A DNA stretch of 13,307 nt from an uncultured euryarchaeote (GTDB taxonomy: Archaea > Thermoplasmatota > Poseidoniia > Poseidoniales > Poseidoniaceae), in the NCBI GenBank assembly GCA_937881505.1, contig CALGEM010000173.1:1-13307 (forward strand), read 5' to 3'. The notes beneath the pieces were generated by a model, which was not told where the DNA came from, made no database searches, and saw nothing but the letters and a program-made list of their open reading frames with translations. Positions within the stretch are counted from its first letter, which is position 1. Every line of letters starts with the position of its first letter. Shown here in pieces: positions 5,347 through 12,886 of this stretch. The position numbers were made by a program, and so were the translations under genes.

Positions 5347-8300
5347 TCACGAATCGGCTTCTGAGGACGATGCTTCACCCTCTTCGAGGGTTGCACCATC
5401 TCCTTCGTGTTCGGGAGCAGTGGTTTCAGCCTCTTCGCTCAATTCTTCACTCAAGTCTTCGCTCAATGTCTCAACAAGGGCTTCTTCCTCAACCGCAGGG
5501 AGAGCGTCTGACTCAAGCTCAGCTTCAGCTTCTAGGGCAACTTCCGATGCACCAGCAGTTGCTTGCTGGCCGTTGTCTCCATACACTTCCCATACACCGT
5601 TGTTGTTCCACTCAAGCGTTCCATCGCTGAGTCGACGCCACTCATAGCCATTCTCGGTCCACGACTCGAGAGGGTATCGCGTCTCACTTGGATTCAGTTT
5701 CGGCGTTTCAAGTTCCGCATTCGGAACTGGAAGTCGCGGGAAGGGCAATTCTGGTCCGTTGGCCCACAGTTCATCAAGCGAAGGCAGCGGTTTAGCCGGT
5801 GCTTCAATTTCAGGAAGTTCGGGTGCTTGTTGACGGCGACGGAGTACCACGGCGCCCGCAACTCCAATGAGCAACAGCAAGAACACAACGACCATCCTCA
5901 ACATCTGGCGTTGATTTTCTGCTTCCTGCACATCACCGATGCCGTCGCCGTCTGAATCGATTTGCTCTTTTGGATCGTAGGGGAAGGCGTCAATCTGGTC
6001 GGGCACACCATCACCATCGTCATCGGTATCGCCCACATCAGGCAGGCCATCTCCATCAAAGTCTGCCAAACAGAATGTTTCATCTTCGGCCCCTCTCTCC
6101 AACGTCGAGGTTCCTTCTGGACACATGATTTGGGTGATGGAGGTCATGAAGGGGACGTAATACCCTTGGTCGGCGAGAAGGCATGAAGCCGCCCCTTCCA
6201 GTGGCTGATAGCTCCCAAAGGTGCAAGCTTGTTGCTCGAGTTGGCCGAGGTCGTCGACATAATGGCCCTTTGATGCGAGAATACAATCCTCCACTTTCGC
6301 ACCTCCTTCGTTCGGGTTGTAAGCACCAAGTGGACACAGCATGGTGGTGGATTGGGCTGTTCCCTGAGATGAATCAACGTAGGAGCCCGGCGGGGCGAGG
6401 AGGCAGTGCGATTGGCCTGCTTCTGGCTGATAGGTGCCGAACGGGCATTCGTATTGAACACGGGAACCGGTTGAATCAACGAAGTGCCCCAAATCGGCTT
6501 CAATGCACGTTGGCATGCCCATGGCTGGCTGGTAGAAGCCGAGTGGGCAGGCTTCTTGTCGATACGAACCGGTGGAATTCACGAAATGTCCAACCGAAGC
6601 ATCATCGCATGCGACCATGCCCTCGTCTCGCTGGTAGGTTCCCAGCGCACAGGGAAATTGTTGTGCGGATGCTCGTTCAGGGACATAATGTCCGATTTCT
6701 GCCTGCAAACACGACTCCTCACGGTCGCCCCCTTCGTCAGGATTGTACGTACCAGGTTGGCATGCTCGCTGGCTGAGTTTGCCCTCGCCCTCAACAAAGT
6801 GTCCAGGGTCTGCAAGTTCACAGGACGCCATACCTCCCAAGGGCTGGTAACTTCCTGCAGGACAGGCTTTCTGATAATTTGCTCCGGGTGCATCGGTGTA
6901 GTGTCCGGGCGAGGTCAAAATACAGAACGTTGAGGCCGAGGCTGACTGATAACTGCCCGGATCACAGGCCGTTTGATTGCTTGCTGCCGTGGTGTTCACG
7001 TAGAAACCGGGGTCCGCATCAAAGCATCGGCTTTGGCCGGGTAGGTTCTGGTATGTGCCGGGCTCGCACGCGGTCTGGTTCGTTTGACCGTAACTTTGTA
7101 CGAAATAACCGGGGTCCGCTTCAAGGCAACTGGCTTGGCCCGCCAACGGTTGATAGGTCCCTGTTGAACATGGAACGGGTTCGCTGTTGCCAACCATCGG
7201 CGCATAGTAACCGGGTTCAACCACGATGCAATCCGCAGCCGATGATGATGTTGGGTTGGGATTGTATGTTCCGCTAGGACAAGGCGTGGCAGCCGTGTTA
7301 CCGGTTCCGTTGGCGTACCATCCTTCGCCTGCATCAACACATGCTGTCGAATTGGTGTTGGGCTGATAGGTTCCTTCAGGACAAGGCGTTTGGTTGGCTT
7401 GACCTGCGGCGGGTGAATAATGGCCGGGCGAGGTGATCAGACAATCGCTATCTGATGTTGAGCCTGTGCTGGGATTATAGGTCCCTGGGGGACACATTTC
7501 TTGACCGGATTGACCCTGCTGGTCAACGTAATGACCTGGGTCTGCATCAAGACACCATGATGACGAATTGGCACCGGTTAGCGGGTTGTAGGTGCCTCGA
7601 GGACAATAGGTGACGCTTGAGGAGCCCGGTGTGTCAACATAGGAGCCGGGGAAGGCCAAACTGCACATTGCGACGGTGGTCGCACCCCACGAGGTGCCGT
7701 AGGTGCCCGCAGGACAAGGCGTGGAAGCGTTGGCTCCCATCCTGTCCACATAGTAGCCAGGAGGTGCATCATCGCAATACGAACGACCGCTGTTCGCCTG
7801 GTAGGTCCCATAATTGCAGGGTGTCTGGAAAGTCTGACCGTAGCCCGTAACGAAGTACCCCGGGTCCGCATTAAGGCACGAGGATTGACCCGCTTTTGGT
7901 TGGTATGTTCCGTAACCGCAGTCATACTGGTAATAGGCACCTGTGAAGGATACGAAATAACCAGGGTCGGCTTGAATGCACGCTGTTTGCCCCTCGATTG
8001 GTTGATAGGTTCCAAGACCGCACGGCGTCTGGTTGGTGGCTCCAAATCCAGAGACAAAGTGACCTCTCATCGCTTGCATTGGGAACAGAAGGCCAGCAAA
8101 TTGAGCATAGGTCCCAGGATGAGCGTCCACGCACCCATAGGCTCCATATGTTCCAGGGAGGCAAGAAACTGAACGGTACAACGTGGTGTTGAAATCGTCG
8201 TCATCATCGTCCCACCCGTCGCCATCACTGTCGTTCGAATCGAGCAGCGCTTGCTGCTCGTTCAACACGCCGTTTCCATCCCAATCCCGTTCGGGCAACG

Positions 8301-10749
8301 CAATGTCAAGATTGCCTGGGAATCCAGAAACCAATGCTGGAACCATTCGGTCTAAGGTGGTACCATCACCCAATTGACCTGCATTGTTCAGGCCCCAACA
8401 CCACGACTCGTTGGTGCTCGTGAGCGCACATGTGTGAGCGTTGGTGCTGGTGAGTTTGACGATACTACCGTTGGTCGAGAGATTGAATTGTGGACCAGGA
8501 GTTGAGGTACTGGACAACGTTGTTGGACCCAATGCTCCGAATTCTTCACCACCCCAACAGGAAAGGTTGCCGTTCGAGAGCAAAGCACATGTGTGTTGCC
8601 AACCCGCCGTGATGTTAACGGCCGAAATACCGGTACCAAAGGAACCTACCGTTTGGGGTGTGGCTCGATTGTACTGCGTTTGTCCGTCGCCAAGTTGGCC
8701 TGCATCGGCCTTCCCCCAACACAACAGACCGTTGTTTGTTATGGCGCACGTGTGGCCATAACCGGTAGAGATGGAAGTTGCAGTTGTGCTTGAACCACTG
8801 CCTAAAGAGGTCACGAATGTTGGCACAAACATATCAGTGAAAGAACCCGAACCAACACCGCCCCATCCATTGTAGCCCCAACAAACCACGCTGCTATCGT
8901 CCAGGTGCACACAGGTGTGCCCTATCCCTGCATCAATGGCGACGCCGGTGCGTGCTGAAGAACCAAGTGCAGATGTGTAAACAGGTGTGTTGCTGGATGT
9001 GGTCGCCCAACCTGCACCCAACTGCCCGTATGTTCCATCTCCCCAACACATCACGCTTCCGTTGGTCAAGAGCGCACATGTATGGTAAATGCCCAAAGCG
9101 ACATCAACGGCCTTCGCCCCTGTTGGTAGCGAGACGTTTACAGGAAGAAGAGAGGCTGAATTACTTCCGTTGCCCAACTGCCCATAACGACCATCTCCCC
9201 AACATTGGATGTCTCCAGATGTATCTATTGCACACGAGTGATAGGGACCTGTCCTAACCACAGATGCTGGGTGGCTTGCACCGTACCCTTGAATGAAGGT
9301 CCCGCTTACATTTGCGGGAGAAACGCTTGATGAGCCAACCTGCAGAAATGAATTATCCCCCCAGCAAACGACTGAACCATTGTTGAGGACGGAACAGGTG
9401 TGCCAACCACCAGCATCAATATCGCGTATCGGAGACGAGACAACATCAACAGCAACGGGGGCTGAAGATTCAGGTAAGCCTATACCGAGAGCGCCACGAT
9501 ATCCATAACCCCAACATGCAGCATTTCCGTCGTCCAACAATGCACAAGTGTGAACGTTATTGAGGGTCAAGGCAACCGGTTTGGCCGTTCCGTTCAATGG
9601 TTGAACAAGCACAGGCGTGGTCGAATTGGTGGTGTTGTTATTCCCGAGTTGGCCGACGATGTTATTTCCCCAACACGACATGTTTTGGTCGGAAAGCAAA
9701 ACACAACCGTGGCGCCAACCCACAGCAACGCTAACAGCGTCTTGATCACCTGGGAACGACGACACTTCCTGAGGGGTGTTTGCGCTGGCTGTGTTGTTGT
9801 TACCCAGTTGCCCATAATCGCCTGCACCCCAGCATGAGACTGCCCCATCGTCGAGCAAAGCGCATGTCGTGTTGCCGCCTGCAGCAATGGCGACAGCCTT
9901 TCGGTTCTGACCAAAGGGTTGCACATACCAAGGGGTGTCATCGTAAGCATTGGTATAGCCTCTACCGAGTTGACCAACCGAATTGTTGCCCCAACAAGCC
10001 ACTGAGCCGTTCACAACAAGAGCACATGAGTGATCTCCGCCAAGGCCCAAGGCTTTGACATGGCCGAACGAACTCATGTCGATGAAGTAGTTGTATTGGG
10101 GGTTCTGTGAAGGGTATTGTGTGGGCGATGCGCCAATTTGCCCTCTGTTGTTGGCACCCCAACATGAGATATTTCCATTACTCAAAATCACGCATGAGTG
10201 GTCGCCACCCGAATCCAAAGCCACCGGGTCGACACCGTTGTAGGAGAAAAACACGAAGCCAGAGGGTTCTTCCAAGTTGCTACTTGACCATGATGGTGAA
10301 ACTTGTTGCTGAGAATTGTCACCCCAACAACTCACACCGCTCCCGTAGTAGGCGAAAGCTAAAACACATGTATGGGCGAATCCAGCAGAGATACTCAACG
10401 GAGTAAGTCCAATTGATTGATTGACGCCCCATAGAACGGAATCAGGAACATATTGGATGGATGATTCTAATCCGTTCCCTAATTGCCCTTCACTGTCGTC
10501 GCCCCAGCATGAAATGGACATGTTGTCCAAAATGGCGCAGGTGTGATGGCCACCGGCTGCCAACGTGGCCTCTGAGAAGATTGATCCTTGATGGAAACCA
10601 GGGGCATTGAGAGCGCTGGTCGCTGGAATCACTTCCATGGCCTCCGGAGCGTCAGTCAAGACTTCGTCGGGGGCTTGGAGAGAAAGGGCCCAAGATTGCA
10701 GAATGAACATCAAGACAACCAAGAGTGATCCGCTGAGATTTCTCTTCAT
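5347..10749 (-). CDS. Giant receptor-like type I membrane protein: RCC1 propellers, ephrin-receptor-like repeats, calcium loops, one TM helix
   Basis: The 1800-residue protein opens with a signal peptide (1 to about 26, MKRN then a long hydrophobic core). Residues 60-815 hold 14 RCC1-type repeats, recognised by CWGxxxxGQLG every 50-60 residues. Residues 822-853 are an acidic linker with EF-hand/dockerin-like loops (DWDGNG, DSDGDG). Residues 863-1560 hold about 20 cysteine repeats of the ephrin-receptor-like/GCC2-GCC3 type (CxxGTYQP...C...PGYYV). Residues 1562-1609 are thrombospondin type 3-like DxDGDG calcium loops. A single membrane helix (about 1616-1636) is followed by RRRQQ, which puts the last 165 residues in the cytoplasm. 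They include a Trp/Tyr-rich module (1696-1723, GYEW...GTLEW...VWEVY) and a Glu/Ser-rich acidic tail. N-glycosylation sequons are frequent. The layout suggests adhesion, ligand binding or sensing at the cell surface; no enzyme domain is visible. ATG 10749 is supported by the signal peptide and a TATA-like box about 27 bases upstream. Confidence 0.93.
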   Translation of the reverse strand: MKRNLSGSLLVVLMFILQSWALSLQAPDEVLTDAPEAMEVIPATSALNAPGFHQGSIFSEATLAAGGHHTCAILDNMSISCWGDDSEGQLGNGLESSIQYVPDSVLWGVNQSIGLTPLSISAGFAHTCVLAFAYYGSGVSCWGDNSQQQVSPSWSSSNLEEPSGFVFFSYNGVDPVALDSGGDHSCVILSNGNISCWGANNRGQIGASPTQYPSQNPQYNYFIDMSSFGHVKALGLGGDHSCALVVNGSVACWGNNSVGQLGRGYTNAYDDTPWYVQPFGQNRKAVAIAAGGNTTCALLDDGAVSCWGAGDYGQLGNNNTASANTPQEVSSFPGDQDAVSVAVGWRHGCVLLSDQNMSCWGNNIVGQLGNNNTTNSTTPVLVQPLNGTAKPVALTLNNVHTCALLDDGNAACWGYGYRGALGIGLPESSAPVAVDVVSSPIRDIDAGGWHTCSVLNNGSVVCWGDNSFLQVGSSSVSPANVSGTFIQGYGASHPASVVRTGPYHSCAIDTSGDIQCWGDGRYGQLGNGSNSASLLPVNVSLPTGAKAVDVALGIYHTCALLTNGSVMCWGDGTYGQLGAGWATTSSNTPVYTSALGSSARTGVAIDAGIGHTCVHLDDSSVVCWGYNGWGGVGSGSFTDMFVPTFVTSLGSGSSTTATSISTGYGHTCAITNNGLLCWGKADAGQLGDGQTQYNRATPQTVGSFGTGISAVNITAGWQHTCALLSNGNLSCWGGEEFGALGPTTLSSTSTPGPQFNLSTNGSIVKLTSTNAHTCALTSTNESWCWGLNNAGQLGDGTTLDRMVPALVSGFPGNLDIALPERDWDGNGVLNEQQALLDSNDSDGDGWDDDDDDFNTTLYRSVSCLPGTYGAYGCVDAHPGTYAQFAGLLFPMQAMRGHFVSGFGATNQTPCGLGTYQPIEGQTACIQADPGYFVSFTGAYYQYDCGYGTYQPKAGQSSCLNADPGYFVTGYGQTFQTPCNYGTYQANSGRSYCDDAPPGYYVDRMGANASTPCPAGTYGTSWGATTVAMCSLAFPGSYVDTPGSSSVTYCPRGTYNPLTGANSSSWCLDADPGHYVDQQGQSGQEMCPPGTYNPSTGSTSDSDCLITSPGHYSPAAGQANQTPCPEGTYQPNTNSTACVDAGEGWYANGTGNTAATPCPSGTYNPNPTSSSAADCIVVEPGYYAPMVGNSEPVPCSTGTYQPLAGQASCLEADPGYFVQSYGQTNQTACEPGTYQNLPGQSRCFDADPGFYVNTTAASNQTACDPGSYQSASASTFCILTSPGHYTDAPGANYQKACPAGSYQPLGGMASCELADPGHFVEGEGKLSQRACQPGTYNPDEGGDREESCLQAEIGHYVPERASAQQFPCALGTYQRDEGMVACDDASVGHFVNSTGSYRQEACPLGFYQPAMGMPTCIEADLGHFVDSTGSRVQYECPFGTYQPEAGQSHCLLAPPGSYVDSSQGTAQSTTMLCPLGAYNPNEGGAKVEDCILASKGHYVDDLGQLEQQACTFGSYQPLEGAASCLLADQGYYVPFMTSITQIMCPEGTSTLERGAEDETFCLADFDGDGLPDVGDTDDDGDGVPDQIDAFPYDPKEQIDSDGDGIGDVQEAENQRQMLRMVVVFLLLLIGVAGAVVLRRRQQAPELPEIEAPAKPLPSLDELWANGPELPFPRLPVPNAELETPKLNPSETRYPLESWTENGYEWRRLSDGTLEWNNNGVWEVYGDNGQQATAGASEVALEAEAELESDALPAVEEEALVETLSEDLSEELSEEAETTAPEHEGDGATLEEGEASSSEADS
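5581..5664 (-). other. Cytoplasmic Trp/Tyr-rich module of the giant protein
   Basis: This segment encodes residues 1696-1723, between the membrane helix and the acidic tail. The spacing of aromatic residues (SW, GYEW, GTLEW, GVW, EVY) around two turns suggests a small beta-sheet module that might bind a partner or peptidoglycan-like polymer, but its side of the membrane argues for an intracellular partner. I cannot assign it to a named family. Confidence 0.45.
6070..8163 (-). repeat. About 20 ephrin-receptor-like (GCC2/GCC3) cysteine repeats within the giant gene
   Basis: Units begin at Cys residues 863, 910, 944, 978, 1012, 1049, 1086, 1123, 1157, 1194, 1228, 1262, 1296, 1330, 1367, 1401, 1435, 1472, 1509 and 1543. 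After the odd first unit (47 residues) every spacing is 34 or 37, that is 102 or 111 bases. The consensus is CxxGTYQPxxGxxxC then about 5 residues, PGxYV, and about 10 residues to the next Cys. Units are diverged at DNA level, so this is an old protein repeat rather than a recent tandem expansion. The family is known from eukaryotic receptors and occurs in large microbial surface proteins. Confidence 0.9.
8305..10572 (-). repeat. Fourteen RCC1-type repeats within the giant gene
   Basis: The CWG motif begins at residues 81, 141, 196, 252, 306, 359, 412, 462, 516, 568, 623, 677, 731 and 784, with spacing of 50-60 residues (about 160 bases). Each repeat follows the plan H-T/S-C-A-L-L...NGSVxCWGxNxxGQLG. 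RCC1 folds are seven-bladed propellers, so 14 repeats are enough for two. Repeats 2, 7, 8, 11 and 13 have lost part of the GQLG turn but keep the cysteines. Secreted RCC1 domains generally bind proteins or other ligands; the nuclear Ran-exchange role does not apply here. Confidence 0.92.
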
Positions 10750-10770
10750 ACTTTAGTTAAGCAAATAGTT

Positions 10771-10780
10771 CGTAAATACA
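10771..10780 (-). promoter_or_regulatory. Possible TATA box for the giant gene
   Basis: On the minus strand TGTATTTACG is centred about 27 bases before the ATG at 10749, in a locally AT-rich stretch. No Shine-Dalgarno sequence precedes the ATG (the bases before it are TTAACTAAAGT), so a leaderless transcript beginning at or beside the ATG is the simplest reading. Confidence 0.42.
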
Positions 10781-10868
10781 TTTTCCCGTCATCTTTCGGT
10801 TTCAACGCCGACTGACTGGCTCACGCAACGGGATTTGCCAGCGTCCAGAAAACCCCATTCCCGCTTAT

Positions 10869-11177
10869 TCAAACGGATTTATTGGTGGCTTTTCGCTCCA
10901 TTCTGGCTTTGTGGGCTTTCTCTGCTTTGTCGAGAATGTACAACGGTTCGAAACGTGCCGAAATCAAGCCGATGAGGTACCATCCAAAACTCAAGGCTGG
11001 CGTGGCGATCATCACCGTCAGCGCAGCGGCCATGACGAGGAACCCATCCGTGGCTTGCCACGACCACAGTGCACACATGGCGGTGCAGAGGAGAAGCCAC
11101 CAACGTGCGGCATAGCTGGGCGTGGACATCCCTTTGTGGTCTTTCCTCGGAGCAAAGGCGGAGGCCAGCCACGACAT
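10869..11177 (-). CDS. Small two-helix membrane protein with charged C-terminal tail, unknown function
   Basis: The 102-residue product has a short basic N-terminus and two hydrophobic segments, at about 25-42 and 45-72. It ends in a highly charged tail (KAEKAHKARMERKATNK) that should be cytoplasmic and helical. It is upstream of the giant gene on the same strand with a 119-base gap. That gap contains a separate TATA-like box for the giant gene, so the two are probably transcribed separately. An in-frame ATG at 11129 (residue 17) is possible, but 11177 is favoured by a TATA-like box about 25 bases upstream. An overlapping frame on the same strand (10879-11172) looks like a shadow because it lacks a membrane pattern. 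I do not recognise a family. Confidence 0.66.
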   Translation of the reverse strand: MSWLASAFAPRKDHKGMSTPSYAARWWLLLCTAMCALWSWQATDGFLVMAAALTVMIATPALSFGWYLIGLISARFEPLYILDKAEKAHKARMERKATNKSV

Positions 11178-11196
11178 GGGCAGGAAGGAGGTCCAG

Positions 11197-11207
11197 TTGT
11201 ATTTGAA
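11197..11207 (-). promoter_or_regulatory. Possible TATA box for the second small membrane protein
   Basis: On the minus strand TTCAAATACAA is centred about 25 bases upstream of the ATG at 11177. No usable Shine-Dalgarno sequence precedes that ATG on this strand, so leaderless transcription is likely. The element lies in the 170-base gap shared with the divergent prsW-like gene. Confidence 0.36.
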
Positions 11208-11337
11208 CGACCGTTTTTTCTCAAACCGTTGATGAAGGAGGACATGCTAGCCCACCTTACCTGCAATGATGAAGGCCTCTGCCGAATGCTGTAATTCAGT
11301 GACGATTGATGGGCGAACTGAGCAGGTACCGCTCTCA

Positions 11338-11342
11338 GGTGA
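11338..11342 (+). promoter_or_regulatory. Shine-Dalgarno sequence deciding the PrsW start
   Basis: GGTGA lies 5 bases before the ATG at 11348 and is complementary to the TCACC of the 16S rRNA 3' end. Starts further upstream in the same frame (ATG 11309, TTG 11306) have no such sequence, so this element selects 11348. Confidence 0.55.
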
Positions 11343-11347
11343 CCACG

Positions 11348-12796
11348 ATGCAGCCGTTGCTCCAACCTCAGCAACTTCAGCAGGTGCCCTTGACACCCGT
11401 CCCGGACCAACTCACCGTTTGGAAGGCATCAACGCCGTGGCACACCGTTCGCTCGATGCTCGGACTGGTTATCGTCTGCTTCTTCATTTCGCAAATCGCC
11501 GTGCTCATCGTGGCGGGCTACATCGACGGCGACATGAACGGCACCATCGGGCCTTTTGACCCGCTGTTCACCTTCCTTGGTGGTGTTTGCCTCGCTCCTT
11601 TTCTGATGCTTTTCTTCTACCTTCGACGACCAAGATTGACACACACCATCCAAGCCTACCCCTCCCAAGAGGGGAGCCAACTCCATGCGCTGGCCGGTGG
11701 GGCGGTGGTCAAATCACCTGGACCAACCGTGGTCCAACACCACCTCTTCCGTTCAACAGCGCCGCTGGAAATGCCGAGACCCAAACACCTCTGGATGCTC
11801 TTCGTGTGCGGCGTTGGCATCTCCACCCTGTGTTTGCTTCCATTGACCATCCTCGGCGCCAACGCCCTGACGCTGCTTCTCGCCGTCGCTATCGTGCTTC
11901 CAGCATGGCTCATAGGTTTCTCAACCCCCGTTTTTGCATGGTGGTCCATCACCAGCCGGCACATGGGCATTCACATCTCTCGGCGGGATGCAGAGTGGAT
12001 TTTGGCTGCCGGGATGTTGTCAACAATTCCTGCCATCGTCATCAATTCGGTGATATCGCCAATCCTTGTCTCCCTGGTCGGCCTTGATGCGGCGGCAACG
12101 GGAACCCTTGGGGAAGGATTGATTCTGTTCATGTCGGCTCCCATCGGGGAAGAAATCTCGAAAATGTTGGCCGTGCTCGCCCTTAGCCACCTGATCGTCT
12201 CGCCCAAGCACGGTTTCTATGTTGGTTCAACCGTCGGTTTTGGCTTTGCTTTGTTGGAGAATGCGAGCTATATCTTCATGGCGTTGCTCAGCGATTACAG
12301 CAGCATTGCTTACTTCTTTACCGCCACCCTTCGCGGCTTGTCTTCGGTACCCGGCCATGCGATGTGGACCGGTCTCAGTGGATACGCTATCGGTTGTTGG
12401 CTGGCCAGAGGGAACCGTCTTCCCTCACTATCGGGCACCTCGTACCTCTCAGAGGATGCCGACGCGAATTGGGTCTTGTACGATAAGCAGGGCCGAGCGG
12501 TGCCAACGACGACGTGGAACACACTCCCCTCCGAGCGCTTAGCCAGACTCCTGACCAAACACCGAGAGCATGCATGGCCGATGCCTCAAACCATTGCAAA
12601 CGGACTGTTGCTTGCCATCCTTGGCCACGCACTGTGGAACGGCTCTTCATGGGGCGTGGGCATGTTGTTGGCCGACAGTGAAACACTGCTTGCCGTTCTG
12701 CTCCAATTGGCCTGGCTTTTCGTGATGGTCGTCGGCCTCTGGGTTTGCATCCTCAGATGGCTCCCCACCATCGTTTTAGGTCCAAAACCACGATGA
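11348..12796 (+). CDS. PrsW-family intramembrane metalloprotease
   Basis: PrsW-type enzymes are multi-pass membrane proteases; the Bacillus member makes the first cut in an anti-sigma factor, and many relatives have no known substrate. From ATG 11348 the protein has 482 residues and about eight or nine hydrophobic segments. The family motifs are in order: APIGEEISKM (264-273, Glu268/Glu269), GFGFALLENASYI (297-309, Glu304/Asn305), a histidine in PGHAMW (His337) and a second in ILGHALWNGSS (His427). The soluble stretch at about 356-410, between the two histidine motifs, and an N-terminal extension with a hydrophobic pair (36-93) make it longer than a minimal PrsW. In-frame starts at 11309 (ATG) and 11306 (TTG) would add 13 or 14 residues. 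The substrate is unknown; archaea lack sigma factors, so the anti-sigma role cannot be transferred. Confidence 0.9.
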   Translation: MQPLLQPQQLQQVPLTPVPDQLTVWKASTPWHTVRSMLGLVIVCFFISQIAVLIVAGYIDGDMNGTIGPFDPLFTFLGGVCLAPFLMLFFYLRRPRLTHTIQAYPSQEGSQLHALAGGAVVKSPGPTVVQHHLFRSTAPLEMPRPKHLWMLFVCGVGISTLCLLPLTILGANALTLLLAVAIVLPAWLIGFSTPVFAWWSITSRHMGIHISRRDAEWILAAGMLSTIPAIVINSVISPILVSLVGLDAAATGTLGEGLILFMSAPIGEEISKMLAVLALSHLIVSPKHGFYVGSTVGFGFALLENASYIFMALLSDYSSIAYFFTATLRGLSSVPGHAMWTGLSGYAIGCWLARGNRLPSLSGTSYLSEDADANWVLYDKQGRAVPTTTWNTLPSERLARLLTKHREHAWPMPQTIANGLLLAILGHALWNGSSWGVGMLLADSETLLAVLLQLAWLFVMVVGLWVCILRWLPTIVLGPKPR

Positions 12797-12875
12797 TATG
12801 CACCAATATCGGGTCATGTCTTCAAAAACCAACCACCGCTGGAGGACAGTGGACAGTTTTGCTGCTCCCCCTGCA

Positions 12876-12880
12876 GGTGG
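12876..12880 (+). promoter_or_regulatory. Shine-Dalgarno sequence of the DUF92 gene
   Basis: GGTGG lies 6 bases before the ATG at 12887, matching the 16S rRNA 3' end. It supports this start and shows that the transcript has a leader, compatible with read-through from the gene 90 bases upstream. Confidence 0.55.
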
Positions 12881-12886
12881 TCGACC

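Noticed and set aside
6183..6776. 197-residue plus-strand open frame antisense to the giant gene
   Set aside because: It is antisense to the cysteine repeats; its composition follows from the complementary codons and no domain is seen.
6070..8163. Regularly spaced repeats that could look like a CRISPR array
   Set aside because: Spacing is 102 or 111 bases with diverged units and an intact reading frame; the regularity comes from protein repeats in the giant gene.
11018..11410. 130-residue minus-strand open frame across the 11177-11348 gap
   Set aside because: It overlaps both the small membrane gene and the prsW start, has no membrane pattern or motif, and ignores the initiation signals there.
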